64,000 bases of DNA, taken from positions 911,343,009 through 911,407,008 of the forward strand of contig NC_081414.1 in the NCBI RefSeq assembly GCF_030272615.1, in the 5' to 3' direction. Position numbers and translations under genes: made by a program. The notes under the pieces were generated by a model. The model made no database searches and was not told the DNA's origin. It was given only the letters and a program-made list of their open reading frames with translations. The DNA comes from Cryptomeria japonica (lineage: Eukaryota; Streptophyta; Pinopsida; Cupressales; Cupressaceae). Positions 36,472-48,628 of this stretch are shown here, one piece after another; within the stretch, counting starts at the first letter, position 1, and every line of letters begins with the position of its first letter.

Positions 36472-37653
36472 TCAATTTTTCAAATGTATCTCTTGGCATG
36501 GCTTAGTGAACAAATCTGCAATCTGGTCTTTAGTAGAAACATATTCAAGTTTAACCTCTTGATTACTAACCTGTTCTCTTAAAAAATGATACTTTAGTGG
36601 AATATGCTTGGTTTTAGAGTGCAAAACAAGATTTTTAGATATATTAATGGCACTCGTATTGTCACAAAAGATAGATATAGGGTTATTGAAATCTACTTTA
36701 ATGTCTCTCAAAGTTTGCTTCATCCAAAGAACTTGTGTACAACAAGACACAACAGCAATATATTTCACTTCCGTTGTAGATAAAGAAGTAGAAGCTTGCT
36801 TTTTACTTAGACAAGAAACTAAGCAATTTCCAAGGAAGAAAGCACCTCCACTTGCGCTCTTCCTATCATCAACTGAGCCACCCCAATTTGCATCCGTATA
36901 GGTTGTAAGTGTGAAACCAAAGCCCATAGCCCATAGTACCTTTGAGATACTTGAAAATTCTTTTAATTGCATGAACATGTGTTTCTTTAGGAGTAGCCTG
37001 AAATCTAGCAACAATCCAACAACTTGCATTATGTGAGGTCTAATGGCTGTAACATACAATAAACTTCCTATCATAGACTTATAAATTGTCCGATTAGCAT
37101 CTGAAGACTCATCATCCTTACTAAGTTTACAACCAATCGCCATAGGAGTGTTTACACGATTACAATCTTCCATCCTAAAGCTTTTAAGCATTCCTCTAAT
37201 GTATTTTGTTTGAGAAACAAAGACACCTTCCTTAGATTGATGAATTTGCAGCCCAAGATAGTAAGATAACTCTCCCAACATAGACATTTCAAACTCCATC
37301 TTCATGTTGGTAGCAAAAACTTCACTCATCTGTTTGACCGTCACTACTAAAAATTAGATCATCAACATAAACAACTACAATTAGCATATGATTACCTTCT
37401 TTCACATGCAAGTTGTTGTCATCTATTCCTCTTCTGAAACCTTGTTGTTGTAGATAACAGTCTAGCCTATCATACCAAGCACGTGGTACTTGTTTAAAGC
37501 CATAAAGAGCCTTTTTCATCTTGCACACATAGTTTTGATTTTCTAATAACACAAATCCATCAGGCTGTTCTACATAAACTTCTTCATTTAAATTACCATT
37601 CAAAAAGGTAGATTTGACATCCATTTGGAAAACTTTAAAACCTTTAAAAGAAG
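36472..37653 (-). pseudogene. D1: RT second half and RNase H, decayed
   Basis: RT reads [11 protein letters not shown] (about 37620), ALYGFKQ and VYVDDLIF (about 37360), followed by a frame change near 37340. RNase H reads YTDANWGGS (about 36880), CDNTSA (about 36660) and LFTKP (near 36490). Its second acidic site is TEVKYIA, where EAEY is usual, so a catalytic glutamate has become lysine. The frame continues across G with the RT N-terminal part at 41693-41954. Confidence 0.93.
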
Positions 37654-37872
37654 TGTTGTTGTGTAGCTAGGTCAGATCCCTTCTAGGGCCGACCTAGTGC
37701 ACAAAATGCCAAGTGGCCTGTCAGCCTTGGCATTTGGATATCTCAGTTGTATGAGTTTAATTTGGGGTAGGCCCTATTTGGGCAAACCACTTGTGTGTAA
37801 CTTGTGATTAAGTTAAATGTAACTTGCAACTAAGGGAGACTCATATGTAACTTGTAATATATAGCATAGTTT

Positions 37873-38060
37873 TAAAACTCTTTGACTCGCCTCGGACTCG
37901 CCACGGACTCGCGAGTCCTTTGGCGAGCCGAGTCGACTCGCCTAGGACTCGCGTGGCGAGTCCAGGCGAGTCCCTGCGAAAGACTCGCGAGTCTTTCGCA
38001 AAGACTCGCGCGAGTCTTTCACTCGGACTCGCGAGTCTTTCACAGGGACTCGCGGGCCCA
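37873..38060 (+). repeat. Left subterminal repeat array of E1
   Basis: More than a dozen gactcgc or gcgagtc words occur in both orientations, many forming short palindromes (actcgcgagt). A matching shorter array is at 41355-41450. In hAT elements such words are the usual binding sites of the transposase zinc finger. That use is inferred here. Confidence 0.75.
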
Positions 38061-38440
38061 GAAAAAACGCGCCCGTGGGGCTTAAAACCAATTTTTTTTT
38101 CATTTTTTGACTTCAATTTGGGTTTTTTTTGGCTGGAGCAGGTTAGAAGGGTTTGGAGGAGTAGAGGGAAGAAGGAAAAATCAGCAAGAGAGATCTGGGT
38201 AAGGATTTTTCTCCTTCTTTTTTTTTTTCATTTGAATCATTTCATTGTTTTGAAACTGAAAAAAATCTTGAAAAACAAGGGGATATGCTGCCAAATTTTT
38301 TTCTATTTTCTTTCCTAAGTTATTTCCTCTTTTTTTTTCTTGTTTTTGAATGCTATTTTTCCCAAATGATTCATTGTCATTTTTTTTGTTGATTTTCCAT
38401 AAAACCCTGCTGATTTTTTTTTTTTCATGTTAAATCAGCA

Positions 38441-41057
38441 ATGGCAAGTTCAACTCCAAGGGCAACCCCAAGGTCAGGAAGACAAAGAGATAAAGCTTGG
38501 AAATATGGGATTGCAGGAAGCAAAAAGGGGGAGGTCACTTGCACCGAATGCACAAGATGGATGACTGGTGGAATCAATAGATTAAAATACCACCTTGCAC
38601 AAATACCTGGATATGGTGTGGAGGCATGCCCCAAATCAACTCCTGAAATTATTAGAGAGATGAAGGCCATTCTTGCTGAGAATGATATGCATAAGGAAGA
38701 AAGGCAAAAAACAAGAGAAGCCATAGCAGCTGCAATGAATCCCACATTGTCCACTTCGGGTCCCATTGGTCATAGTCGGGGTCGTCAGTCACTTTCATCT
38801 TTTGGTGACAATGAGGGTGAGGCTAGTGGCACTCCTGTTAGATCAGACCCTAATTTTTTTGTACCACGCAATGTTCCAGGTGCACAACCTTCACTTGAAG
38901 GTACAGGATGGAATAAAGAGAAGCATGAACAATCACGGATAGCAGCTTCAAACTTTTGGTTTTACAATAATCTATCTTTCAATGCAGCAAACAATGTGTA
39001 TTGGGAAAGTTTTGTTAATGCATGTATAGTGGCGGGTAAGGGGTTTAAGGCCCCAACAGGTCATGACTTCAGTGGGCCATTGCTAGAGAAAGCTGTGAAA
39101 AATACAGAAGGTGTGGTTGATGATCAGAAAAGGTATTGGAAGAGAAAAGGATGCAGCATTTTATCTGATGGATGGACAGATGGACGGAATAGGACTCTTC
39201 TCAACTTCTTGGTGGCTTCAAATGGTGCAATGGTATTCATAAAGTCTGTTGATGCCTCAAATGAAATAAAAAATGCAGAGACTTTGTGTAATCTGTTGGA
39301 TGGTGTGGTTCGGGAAGTTGGAGTTGAGAATGTTGTCCAAATTATCACGGACAACGCAGCTGCATATGTATCTGCAGGTAGAATGCTTATGCAGAGGCAT
39401 CCTTCGATTACATGGAGTCCTTGTGCTGCACATTGCTTGGACTTGGTGCTAGAGGACATTGGGAAGATTGGATGGGTGAAGAAGGTGGTTGAAGATGCAA
39501 AAAGTGTCACCAAATTCATCTACAACCATACTTGGGTGCTTGCTTTGATGAGAAAATACACAAATGGCAAGGACCTTGTGCGACCTGGAGTGACACGATT
39601 TGCTAGCCACTTCATCACTTTACAGAGCATTCTTAGTGCCATTCCTCATCTTAAGCAGATGTTTGTGTCAGATGCTTGGTTGGGGTCTGCATACTCCAAA
39701 AGACCTGAAGCAGAGAAGATTGTGACCATTGTTTTTGATGATGGGTTCAATAAAAGTGGAGAGGAGTTGACTGCGGTAAGTAACAAACACAAAAGTAAAG
39801 TTTATACAATCTTGTCTATTTGCTGATTTTATTTTTTAGGGGTTGATTTTGTATTAATTTAAAATTTGTTTTAATTTTTTTAGGTGACAGAACCTTTGGT
39901 GAGGGTTCTTCGTATGGTGGATGGAGAGGGCATGCCAATGGGTTTCATTTATGAGGCCATGGATAGGGCCAAAGAGGCCATTTCACATTACTATCGTGGA
40001 AATGCAAGAAAATGTGAAATCTTTTGGCGCATCATTGATCGTAGGTGGACAAACCAACTCCACCAACCGATACATGCCTTCGCCTACTTTTTGAACCCGA
40101 AATTCTACTTCTCTGATTCATTTAGGGCTGATGAGGAGGTCATGGCAGGTGTTATTACATGCATTGATAAGATGACACCTGATCCTGAGTTGAGAGACAA
40201 GGTTCTTGATGAGTTGGAGGTGAGATTTGACATTTGCAATTGCTCTATCTTTATTTATGAATTCGGAAATGTTCATTATTGAATTTGAGTTTGACACTTT
40301 GACTATCTAGTATCTATTTCTGAATTTGGAAATGTTCATTCCATTGTTCAAGATCTACAAAAGTGCAGAGGGGAGACTCTTCTCATCACAACTAGCAATT
40401 GATAGGAGAGGAAAACAACAACCAGGTAAAACATTTAGTAACTTAGTTCAACAGTGCAAGAAAAAACCTACAAACTTGATTGTTACATTTTTTTCTCAAT
40501 TCTAATATTTCTAAATGTTTTTTGTAGATTTATGGTGGGAGAATTATGGTGCCGGCACGCCTAATCTTCAAAAGATAGCTATCCCTGTTTTGTCTCAGCC
40601 ATGCAGTGCTTCTGGGTGTGAACGAAATTGGAGTGTCTTTGAAAGCATTCACACAAAGAAGAGAAATAGATTGTCACAAAAGCGGCTCAATGATCTAGTA
40701 TTTGTTCGGTACAACCTTCGCCTTCGAGTTAGACAGGTGGAGGGTGTTTCACATGAGGCCATTGACTTGGATGAAATTGATCCATATGGTGATTGGACCA
40801 TGAATGAACAAAATGATGGTGATGATGTCCTCCTTACCGAAGAAGAAATTGCAGAAATAGAGAGAGGAGCAGCACAAGATGCAGAAGGAGCAAGATTGGA
40901 TGAAGATGAGGATGAAGATGAGGATGATGATGAGGACTATGACTTTGAAGAAGACTCATCTCACCATTTAGATACCACAACACCCACTGCTACTACTTCT
41001 AGCTCAAGGCCTGAAAAATTGAGCTATATTAGGAAAAATACAAAGAGGAAGATGTAG
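38441..41057 (+). CDS. hAT transposase of E1, four exons, 757 aa
   Basis: The exons that fit are 38441-39775, 39884-40219, 40353-40425 and 40528-41057. Introns 1 and 3 are GT...AG with good borders (gtaag/ttttttag; gtaaaa/tttgtag). Intron 2 (gtgaga ... ttcaag) is less certain. The lengths sum to 758 codons with no stop. Residues 34-63 form a BED-type zinc finger (C34, C37, H51, C63). The transposase core has SDGWTD (D243) and TDNAA (D304), followed by a CAAHCLDL block (DUF659-like). Exon 4 starts with the hAT C-terminal dimerisation region (LWWENYG to NLRLRV) and ends in an acidic tail. The family binds subterminal repeats and cuts and pastes DNA in the nucleus. Start: first in-frame ATG after the T-rich 5' region. 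Confidence 0.9.
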
Positions 41058-41692
41058 TCTTCTCTTTGGTTTGTTCATTCACATTGCTGTTTTTCACATT
41101 TGCAGTTGGACTTGGACATATCATTATATGTAATTTTGTGAACATTTATATACTTATGCTGCCATTATAGTATTATACATTTTAGAGTTGAAACTTGAAA
41201 CTTGAATATGCTGCCATGAATGATGAAATTTCAAATATTGCGTGTTTGTACTTTGTAGATCATATGACATGTGTAATGTTTCAATTATGGCACTTATGTT
41301 CTCTAAATGCATTAATTTCTTTATGTTTTTTTGTAAAACTACGGTTTTTTTTTTTTGCCGAGTCTTTGCCGAGTCTTTCGCGAGTCTTTCACGAGTCCGA
41401 GTCCGAGTCCAAAATTTTGGTTTGCCGAGTCCGAGGCGAGTCCGAGATTTTCAACTATGATATATAGATTTGACCCTATCCTTGGCGCCAAAAGTATATG
41501 GCCGACTTGAGGTCTATTAGGAGGTATTGATTCATATATATGCAAGGTCATGATTGCATCAATAGATATGAATTCAATAACATGAAGATGTAGTGTGCTC
41601 GGGGGTGACGATAAGAGCTTATTGTCTATGGTTGGGAAGGCAACAGATCTGATGTTTGCCTGTGGTTAACAAGCACTACCATAAAATCAACA

Positions 41693-41954
41693 AAAAGCAA
41701 AGGCTAAAAACATTTTGATTGCTTCTAGATGAGCAACAGGAGCAAAGGTTTCATCGAAATCTATACCTTCTACCTGGGCATATCCTTTACACACAAGCCT
41801 TGCCTTGTTTTGCACAACTTGATCTTGAAAACTCATTTTGTACCAATCACATTCTTGTCCTTAGGCCTTGGGACAAGTTCCCAAGTTCCACTCTTTTGAA
41901 TCTGATCTAGCTCTTCCTTCATAGTAGCTACCCAAGGCTTATCTTCATCCGCTT
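41693..41954 (-). pseudogene. D1: N-terminal part of copia RT
   Basis: On the minus strand it reads PWVATMKEELDQI, then GTWELVPRP, NVIGTKWVFKIK and ETFAPVARLEAIK, the typical copia RT entry. A few codons are lost after FKIK. It joins the integrase-side sequence across A5 (EPKSFEEA on the other side) and the catalytic half across G. Confidence 0.92.
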
Positions 41955-42909
41955 TGTTGTGACCATTTCACACATTGCCCCATCACAAATGGGGACCCCC
42001 TCTTTTGCTTTCAGTTTTAGGGTTTTTAGGTTAGATTGCTAGAAGCGATCCTTTAGGATGAATAAGTTTGAGTTGATTTGTATGCTCAACATTTTGGGAA
42101 TGAATGATTCACATCTTTTACTCACTTTAATGGAGATGAAATGCAAATTTGTCTAAGGCAAGTTGGTTTCAAGGGTCAATATTCTAAGGAAAGAAAGGGC
42201 TAGAATTCAAATTACCATGAGAAGCTTGGAACGAAAGGATTAAGACAATGAAATTGCCTTTTTTAGAGGACTTCTAGTGAGGCCTCAAAAACACGAACTA
42301 AGACTTCTAGTATGGCATCAAAAGAACGAACTAAGCTTTGGGACTTCCTTTGACCTGTCAAATCGGCGAACTAAGCTTTGTGCATTGCATTGTTTGAAAT
42401 GAGATCATGATCTTGCTAAGTGCGTTGTTAAGAAGATGTTACAAAGCTTAATTGATAGCAAGCAAGGGAGAGGAATTGATCACTTCCAATGAAGGCTTAA
42501 ATCCATGACCTAACGATTGATCACTTCCAATGAAGGTTTAAATCCATAAACTAAGGAATGGGATTTTGTTTGATGCCCCAAATCCACAAACTAAGGAATT
42601 GATCACTTTCGATGAAGCTCTTAAATAAAAAACTAAGCATTTCCACTTCCTGTGAGCCCTCCAAAGCATGACTTAAGGCATGACAATTTCCAATGAGGTC
42701 TCAAATCAATGACCTAAGCATTTTGATCATTTCTAATGGCCCCTCCAAAGAGCACCTTTAGCATTTCCTCTTCTGATATTGAGAACCTTGAAGTCGTCTC
42801 AAGTGATCCTTTGCTAATCTTCAACATTTGAGAAGTCTTTGTTCAAGAGAGGATAGAGTATTCAATACTTTATTTTGTGTTCAATTGTGCATAAAAAACA
42901 CCATTAACA
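41955..42909 (+). mobile_element. A5: short 955-bp family-A unit
   Basis: Starts TGTTGTGACCATTTCACAC with the palindrome at 41978-41994, and ends ACACCATTAACA. Flanks are cgctt (41950-41954) and tgctt (42910-42914), one mismatch. It keeps only the two ends and a core made of 'cacttccaatgaagg...aaatccat' repeats. Hairpin array, gene, telobox and TATA boxes are absent. Inserted in D1 between integrase and RT. Confidence 0.85.
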
Positions 42910-44859
42910 TGCTTCTTCAAAGCTTTTTGGTTCAATCATCGACAACAAGGAGATGTCTTCATCTTCATAATTATTGACATTCCTTCTTGTTGCTCTAGGT
43001 TTGTCCTTTTGTAAATCTGGTTGATTGGATGATTCTTTTGAACATATCTTGAAGAAGTCTTTAGAGATGTTCTGATTGTGGTCCAATTTTGATCATGAGA
43101 TTATGTATGTCCAACTGATGTATCTGTTGTTCCAAATTGATTATCTGTTGCTTTACTATCTAGATGTGCATCAATTGCTTCATTTTGACTATTTAAAGAA
43201 GTATTTCTAGCATTATTACTTGCTGTTCCAACTTGCATACTAGAAGAAGGTTGCTGATGAATACTTTCAACTTCCATCATTTTGAAAATCATCATCACAA
43301 CCTTTCAACTTTTCAGAGGAGTTAGAAATCTCATGAACTCTAACATTTGTACTTTCAACCATTTTATGCAATCTCTTGTTAAAAAATTTATAAGTTTTAC
43401 TCTTAGAAGAATATCCTAGAAAAATACCTTCATCAGCTCTAGGATCAAATTTATCTAGTTTGTCTTCATCTCTTTTAATATAACAAGGGCTGCCAAAAAA
43501 TTTTAAATGCTTAATAGTCGTTGTCTTACCATTCCATAGTTCATATGGTGTCTTGTCCTAATCACCCCTTTGTTCTGAATGTAGACAGTTGTATGACTAT
43601 GAACTGCTTCCTTCAAAAAACAATCACTCACTTTGGAATCATTCATCATACTTCGTGCCATCTCTTGGACTTATTTGTTCTTCCTCTTAACAACACCATT
43701 TTGTTGAGGTGTTCTTGCAGCTGAATATTGTCTCTTAATTCCAAACTTCTCACAAAAACTTATGAAATCATTGCATGTAAACTCTCCTTTATTGTCTGAA
43801 CGTAGGCACTTAACTTTCAGACCTTTCTCATTTTCAACCAAAGCTTTAAAGCTTTGAACTTTTTTAAAGCCTCTGATTTTTCCTTCAAAACAGCAACCCA
43901 TGCCATAAGTGAATAATCATTAATCAAAAGTATAAAATATCTGTCACCTTGCAAATTTGCAGTCCTTGTGGGACCACACAAATCAATGTGTATCAGCTTT
44001 AGTGGTTTTGTGCTTGAATATTCCTTTGACTTGAAGCTCCTCCGAGTTTGTTTGCCTAGTTGACATTCCTTGCATACAGTGTCAACAGGTTTAGTGAGTT
44101 GAGGCATGTCTCTAACCATTTCCTTTTTGCTGATCTGAACGAGACTATCAAAATTGATGTGGCCCAATCTCTTGTGCCATAACCATGATTCATCAAGTTG
44201 ACTCAAACAACAAGTCTCACTCTTAACATCATCACGAATATATAAATTATTTGTTGCCCTACTAGCATCAACAATATGAACACCATCTTTATTGATTTTA
44301 CAACAATCTGAACTGAAAGTTAGACAATGTCCCTGATCACATAACTGACTAACACTCAGCAAATTGTGTTTCAAACCTTCTACAAACAACAAACTTTCAA
44401 CTTTTGTTTTGCCATCATTCAACAAAGAAGTACCTTTACTTGCCACCTTTGCAGATGAATTACCTCCAAACCTCACCTTGCCTCCTCTAGATTTTTTGAG
44501 AGTCAAGAAATTACTCTCATCTCTAGTCATGTGTCTGGAGTAGCCACTATCCACATACCAAATGTCTTTCTCATTTTGTTTAAGCAAGGCTGTTTGCACA
44601 ATCACAGACTTCATTGCATATGTTTCTCCTTCTTCCTCCAAACTTTTGTGCTTTCCTTAACAAACTCTTGCATTGTGTCCAAAGTTATTACACTTATAAC
44701 AAACAATATTATAATTCCTCAATGGTGCAAAAGAGTTCTTGTTCACAAATCTAAAATCATTTTTAATAAGCACTCTACAATTCGTTGCCTTGTGTCCAAA
44801 GTAATTACAAGTATAACAATAACCATAAAAGAAAGTGTTATTAGATCTCGTAAAATGTG
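42910..44859 (-). pseudogene. D1: gag end, protease and integrase, decayed
   Basis: On the minus strand two CCHC zinc knuckles (CYTCNYFGHKATNC and CYKCNNFGHNARVC, about 44810 and 44695) end gag. Then comes a protease-like YVDSGYSRHMT (about 44550), GAG-pre-integrase (LWHKRLGHINF, about 44170) and integrase (IHIDLCGP about 44000, RSDNKGEF about 43800, QQNGVVKRKN about 43690). The usual catalytic glutamate of QNGVAERKN is lysine. Further frames towards 42910 are broken. Inactive. Confidence 0.92.
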
Positions 44860-47062
44860 TGTAATGTCCCCTTCTCAGCAGTAAGCAAGTCAGTGGCCAT
44901 AAGCCTATCTCAGAGACCCATAGGCTAACTGGAAGTGGAGAATTAGGGTTTCCTATTTTCTAGGAGGGCTCCTCACAGTTTTAAGGGATGTTTTGGTTGG
45001 AGTTTGGCAGGATGAATCGAGATTTCCTTCTGGGTTTTATGTAAGCTTCGCAGAGGTATGACATGTAATTAGTTTAGGGAAGTTTGCAGAACTTACTATT
45101 TTTAGTAAGTTGATGTCAGTTGTCATGATTACTGGGTTTCTCGAGCTGAGCCACAGGGTTCGAAGAACAGTCTTTTTGGTGAAGTTTCCTGGACTTACTA
45201 TTTTTAGTAAGTACTATATCAGACAGTTCTATTTTTGGCAGATTCAGTTGTTCAAGTCAGTTGACTTAGTCTCATCTTTTTTTGGCAGTAATTAGTATTT
45301 GGAAGGGAAAAAGTATTTTTTAATAAAATACTTTAATTATCTTTGGCCTAGGTGTAATTGGTGTTCTGACTTAAGGGGTTCGACATGGTATTTTAATCAA
45401 AAAATATAACTTAAAGTGAATGGGGCGATTTTGTGCCTAAGTTATATTATTCCTCTAAAGTCTTTTTTGAGCGCCCATTTTACACTTTATGTTATAAACT
45501 ATTATTTATCCAAAGTGGCGATTTTGTGGTGAAATTTGCATTGGGCGAACTTTGCGTAGGAGGTGAAATGAAATGAATTGTATTTGGGTGCCATGTTAAG
45601 GGATTTGAATTTGAATTTGGCTTGGCAAAAGTTATGAATTGGAGCCTTGGGCTCTCATTTTGAGCATCCGTGAATTTTGTATAACGAAGTGCTACCGGAA
45701 TCCTGCTCGACTTGTGCTTCGAAGTTGCGAGCTTTCTAGCCTATGTCAGTTTCGTGCTTGAGATATAACACCCAGCTGTGGAAGACTATTTCTCATTCAG
45801 AGGAATAGATAGATCATATTGAGAATGGATTGCATCAGTTGGTTTTCTGATTTCTGTGTGAGTGTGTTTCTTGGTTGCTGGATGGCGTCATGGCTGAAGC
45901 ATATTTTCACTCCTAAGTCTCTGTGCGGGCTCCTGCTAATTCTGGGTATTGGCTCTGATTATTTCTATGCACTGGGCGATGGAATTTGTAAGTTTTCAGC
46001 CCCAAGTTTTGAGTCTTCAATTTTAAAATGCAAATCGTACCTTTTCAGCCTAGCTGTACTTTTAGGGGGGTGCATTGGGATGCGTGTTGTTTGTCTGGGG
46101 TCATGTTGCTGCTGTATTCCAGTTTGTACTTGGTCGCTTAATGCATATTGTAAGTTTGGGTGTGTTGAGGGGAGATTTGAGTGAGTTTTTAATGAGTTAG
46201 AAGCATTCTGGTGTGGATTGGTGTTGTTGGTTATGCATTTCTAGCCTCCTGTCTTTATATCATATTTTTCGAAAGTTGGATTTTGAGTGAGTTCTTGAGA
46301 GTGTGAATTGTTTGGGTTGTTAGAGGATGTTTGGAGTTCTTGTTACAGCTGTCAGTTCTTAATCAACACTTGGTTGTCCAATTCTATATTCATTGTAATG
46401 CCGGTTAGTAGTACTAACAACAACATTTTGGATTTCTGCTGTCCCACTATTTGAGTGTAAGAGGTTGGCTTGGCCGCCTATCTTAGATTAGCAATATTTC
46501 ATAAATTTTGAAATCTTTGTAATGAATTGTAAAGTTGATTAGTAGTACTAACAACTATCCTCTTAGATTTCTCATTGTTCCCACTTCATAAGTGGAAGAG
46601 GTGTGGAAGAGGCTAGCTTGCTGCCTATATCTGCAATTTGTAATACTGTCCTCCTGTTGCATAAGCGGTTGAGTTGATTGTAATGTTGTCCTTCTGCTGA
46701 ATAAGCGGTGGAGTTGATAGTAATTTCCATTTCTAGTCCTCCTGTTGCACAAGCGGTTGAGTGATTGCATCTTTAGTTCCTTGGTTGGTTTACCACCAAG
46801 TGATTGCATTGTTTTCAATATCCCGCTGTATAAGTGGAAGGGGCTGGCTTGCCACCCAAGTATTGCAATCAATTTCAGTTATTGGCATCTAACGATCCCC
46901 TCAACACTGTATGCTCTCACACTCCTAGATTGGGCTCTCGGTGATCAGAAAGTGGAAGGGATACTTTCAACAGTTTTTGGTTTTCATTTCCTAACCCTAA
47001 CAAGTGTTGTGTTGATTGTAATTTGGGAAAAAAAAAATAAAAAATTAAGGGGGATCATTACA
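44860..47062. mobile_element. F: solo LTR with perfect atgtg duplication
   Basis: Starts TGTAATGTCCCCTTCTCAGC, ends GGGGGATCATTACA, flanked by atgtg at 44855-44859 and 47063-47067 (2203 bp). The gag frame of D1 lies on both sides. Its own reading frames are short and show no known domain. Termini resemble J and I. Confidence 0.92.
46400..46870. repeat. Degenerate tandem repeats in LTR F
   Basis: Segments of the type 'tcctgttgcataagcggttgag' and 'taatgttgtccttctgctgaataagcgg' recur between about 46400 and 46870 with variable spacing. No coding meaning seen. Confidence 0.55.
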
Positions 47063-47067
47063 ATGTG

Positions 47068-48628
47068 CTTGTCTGGAGGTAGGAGGCTGTTTGAAACCAT
47101 TATTTCTGATTTTTGTAGGAGAATCCCTTTAGCCACCACCATTAAGAGCCTGCTGTTCTTCTTTTGATAACTTAGAACATTGACCTTCTTTGGCTGCAAT
47201 TCCACCTTTATCCGATGACTGTTTTTGTAAGGCTAATAGATTATCCAAAGATAAAGAACTTTTCTGATTTATCTTTTCATGCTTCAACAATGTTGAAGAC
47301 TTGCCTATCTTCCTGAGAGACAATTTTAGATTCCAATTTCTCATAGTTTTCTTTCTTCAGCTTGATCTGATTTTTAAGATCCTCTTTAATCTTCTTAGCT
47401 TCTTCATTCTGAATTTTTAAATCATTCAGAAGTTTTTTAGTGTCTTCAAGTGCATGGGACTTTCTTGTTTTTTCTTCACTTTCTCTTGGGAGCAGAAACT
47501 TCAAGTCTTATTTTTTCTTCTTTAGTTTCTTGATCTCAGCAAAAACAACTATCAGTTCCATCTCAAAATCAACTCCTTTCTCTTCTTCACCAGCATGGTC
47601 TTTATTCTCTAGTGATTGATTTTCAGCAGGTGCTTCTTCCATAGCAATAAATAGAACTTCATCACTCTGAGATTCTTCATCACTTCCTTTTGATGAATCA
47701 CTTTCTTCTTTTGAGTATAGACTTCTTATCTTTTCCTTTATACTTCTTGGCATTGTTTTTAACTTGTTTTCATAACTAATCCCATCAACAAATGGACATT
47801 TAGTAGAAAAATGTCTAGCCTTTCTATGGTTAAAACATTTGAGAGGCATCTTCTTCTTGTGCTTGCAAAGAATCCTTCTTTAACTTTCTCATAAACGAGG
47901 CTTCTTCTGAATCAGAATTCTTATCCAAACCGTCACTTGAAGCTTGCTCCTTTTGTTTGCCTTTCTTTGAAGCTTTGAAGGTAGTTTCTTTCTTTAATGA
48001 AGAGTCGGTATTCGTCCTCATCTCATATGCAGTCAATATATCATGGAGCTTGTCAATGGACACCTTATCAAGATCAACCATCTCTTCTATTGAAATCTTT
48101 GCATCAAATCTTAAAGGTGAAGACCTTAAATTTTTCTAAATAACTACACTATCTTCAACCTTCTCTCCAAGACCCTTAAGGGAGTTTACAGTTTCATCCA
48201 CCCTTAGAAAATAAGCAATCACATTTTCTTCATCTTTTATCCTCAAACTCTCAAACTACATTCTGTGAGTTTGAAGTTTGGCTTTCTTTACCTTATCATC
48301 TCCTTCATAGACATTCTTGAGCTTATCCCACATTGCTTGAGTAGTCTCACAATGCATGACTTTTACAAATTCAAATTCTGACAATCCACACAATATTGCA
48401 TTCATGGCCTTAGCATTGCTTACAAAAGCTCTCTTTTCTTCAGCAGTGGATGGATGATTTTGAGGAGCTATAAAGCCTAACACCACGTTGTTCTAGACAT
48501 CAAAGCCAAGTGACATAAGGTAGGCATGCATTCTAATATACCAAAAGGCATAGTTCGATCCATCAAACAAAGGTGATTTGTTTGTTGCAAGTCCTTCAAG
48601 AGCATTAATCTTGTGTGCTGGTAGGACT
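47068..48628 (-). pseudogene. D1: gag, decayed
   Basis: On the minus strand it starts near VLPAHKINALEGL with FDGSNYAFW (about 48555), the copia gag entry, then LCGLSEFEFVKV, TTQAMWDKLKNVYEGDD (about 48315) and a lysine-rich linker. A damaged zinc knuckle CFNHRKARHFSTKC (about 47845) has histidine at the second cysteine position. A glutamate/lysine-rich coiled coil follows (about 47300-47500). Stops are at about 48255, 48138 and 47830. The start codon is not seen: K inserted just upstream. Confidence 0.9.

Larger units (their letters stand above)
37865..41459 (+). mobile_element. E1: complete hAT transposon with perfect 8-bp duplication
   Basis: The duplication atatatag is at 37857-37864 and 41460-41467. 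The inverted ends are CATAGTTTTAAAACTC on the left and, on the complement of the right end, CATAGTTGAAAATCTC, both followed by GACTCGCCTCGGACTCG or a close match. Subterminal arrays of gactcgc/gcgagtc words fill 37880-38060 and 41355-41450. One four-exon transposase gene is inside. It is 3595 bp and the best preserved autonomous element in the window. Confidence 0.95.
37654..41692. mobile_element. G: solo LTR of about 436 bp, interrupted by hAT E1
   Basis: Starts TGTTGTTGTGTAGCTAGG and ends CATAAAATCAACA. Flanks are agaag (37649-37653) and aaaag (41693-41697), a duplication with one mismatch. Removing it and one duplication restores the copia RT frame of D1. Without E1 it is 211 + 225 bp. It contains ggcgccaaaagtatatggccgac. 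No gene of its own. Confidence 0.85.

Noticed and set aside
45819..46184. Open frame of 121 codons in solo LTR F
   Set aside because: Cysteine and tryptophan-rich, no homologue recognised, inside an LTR and without promoter or splice context.
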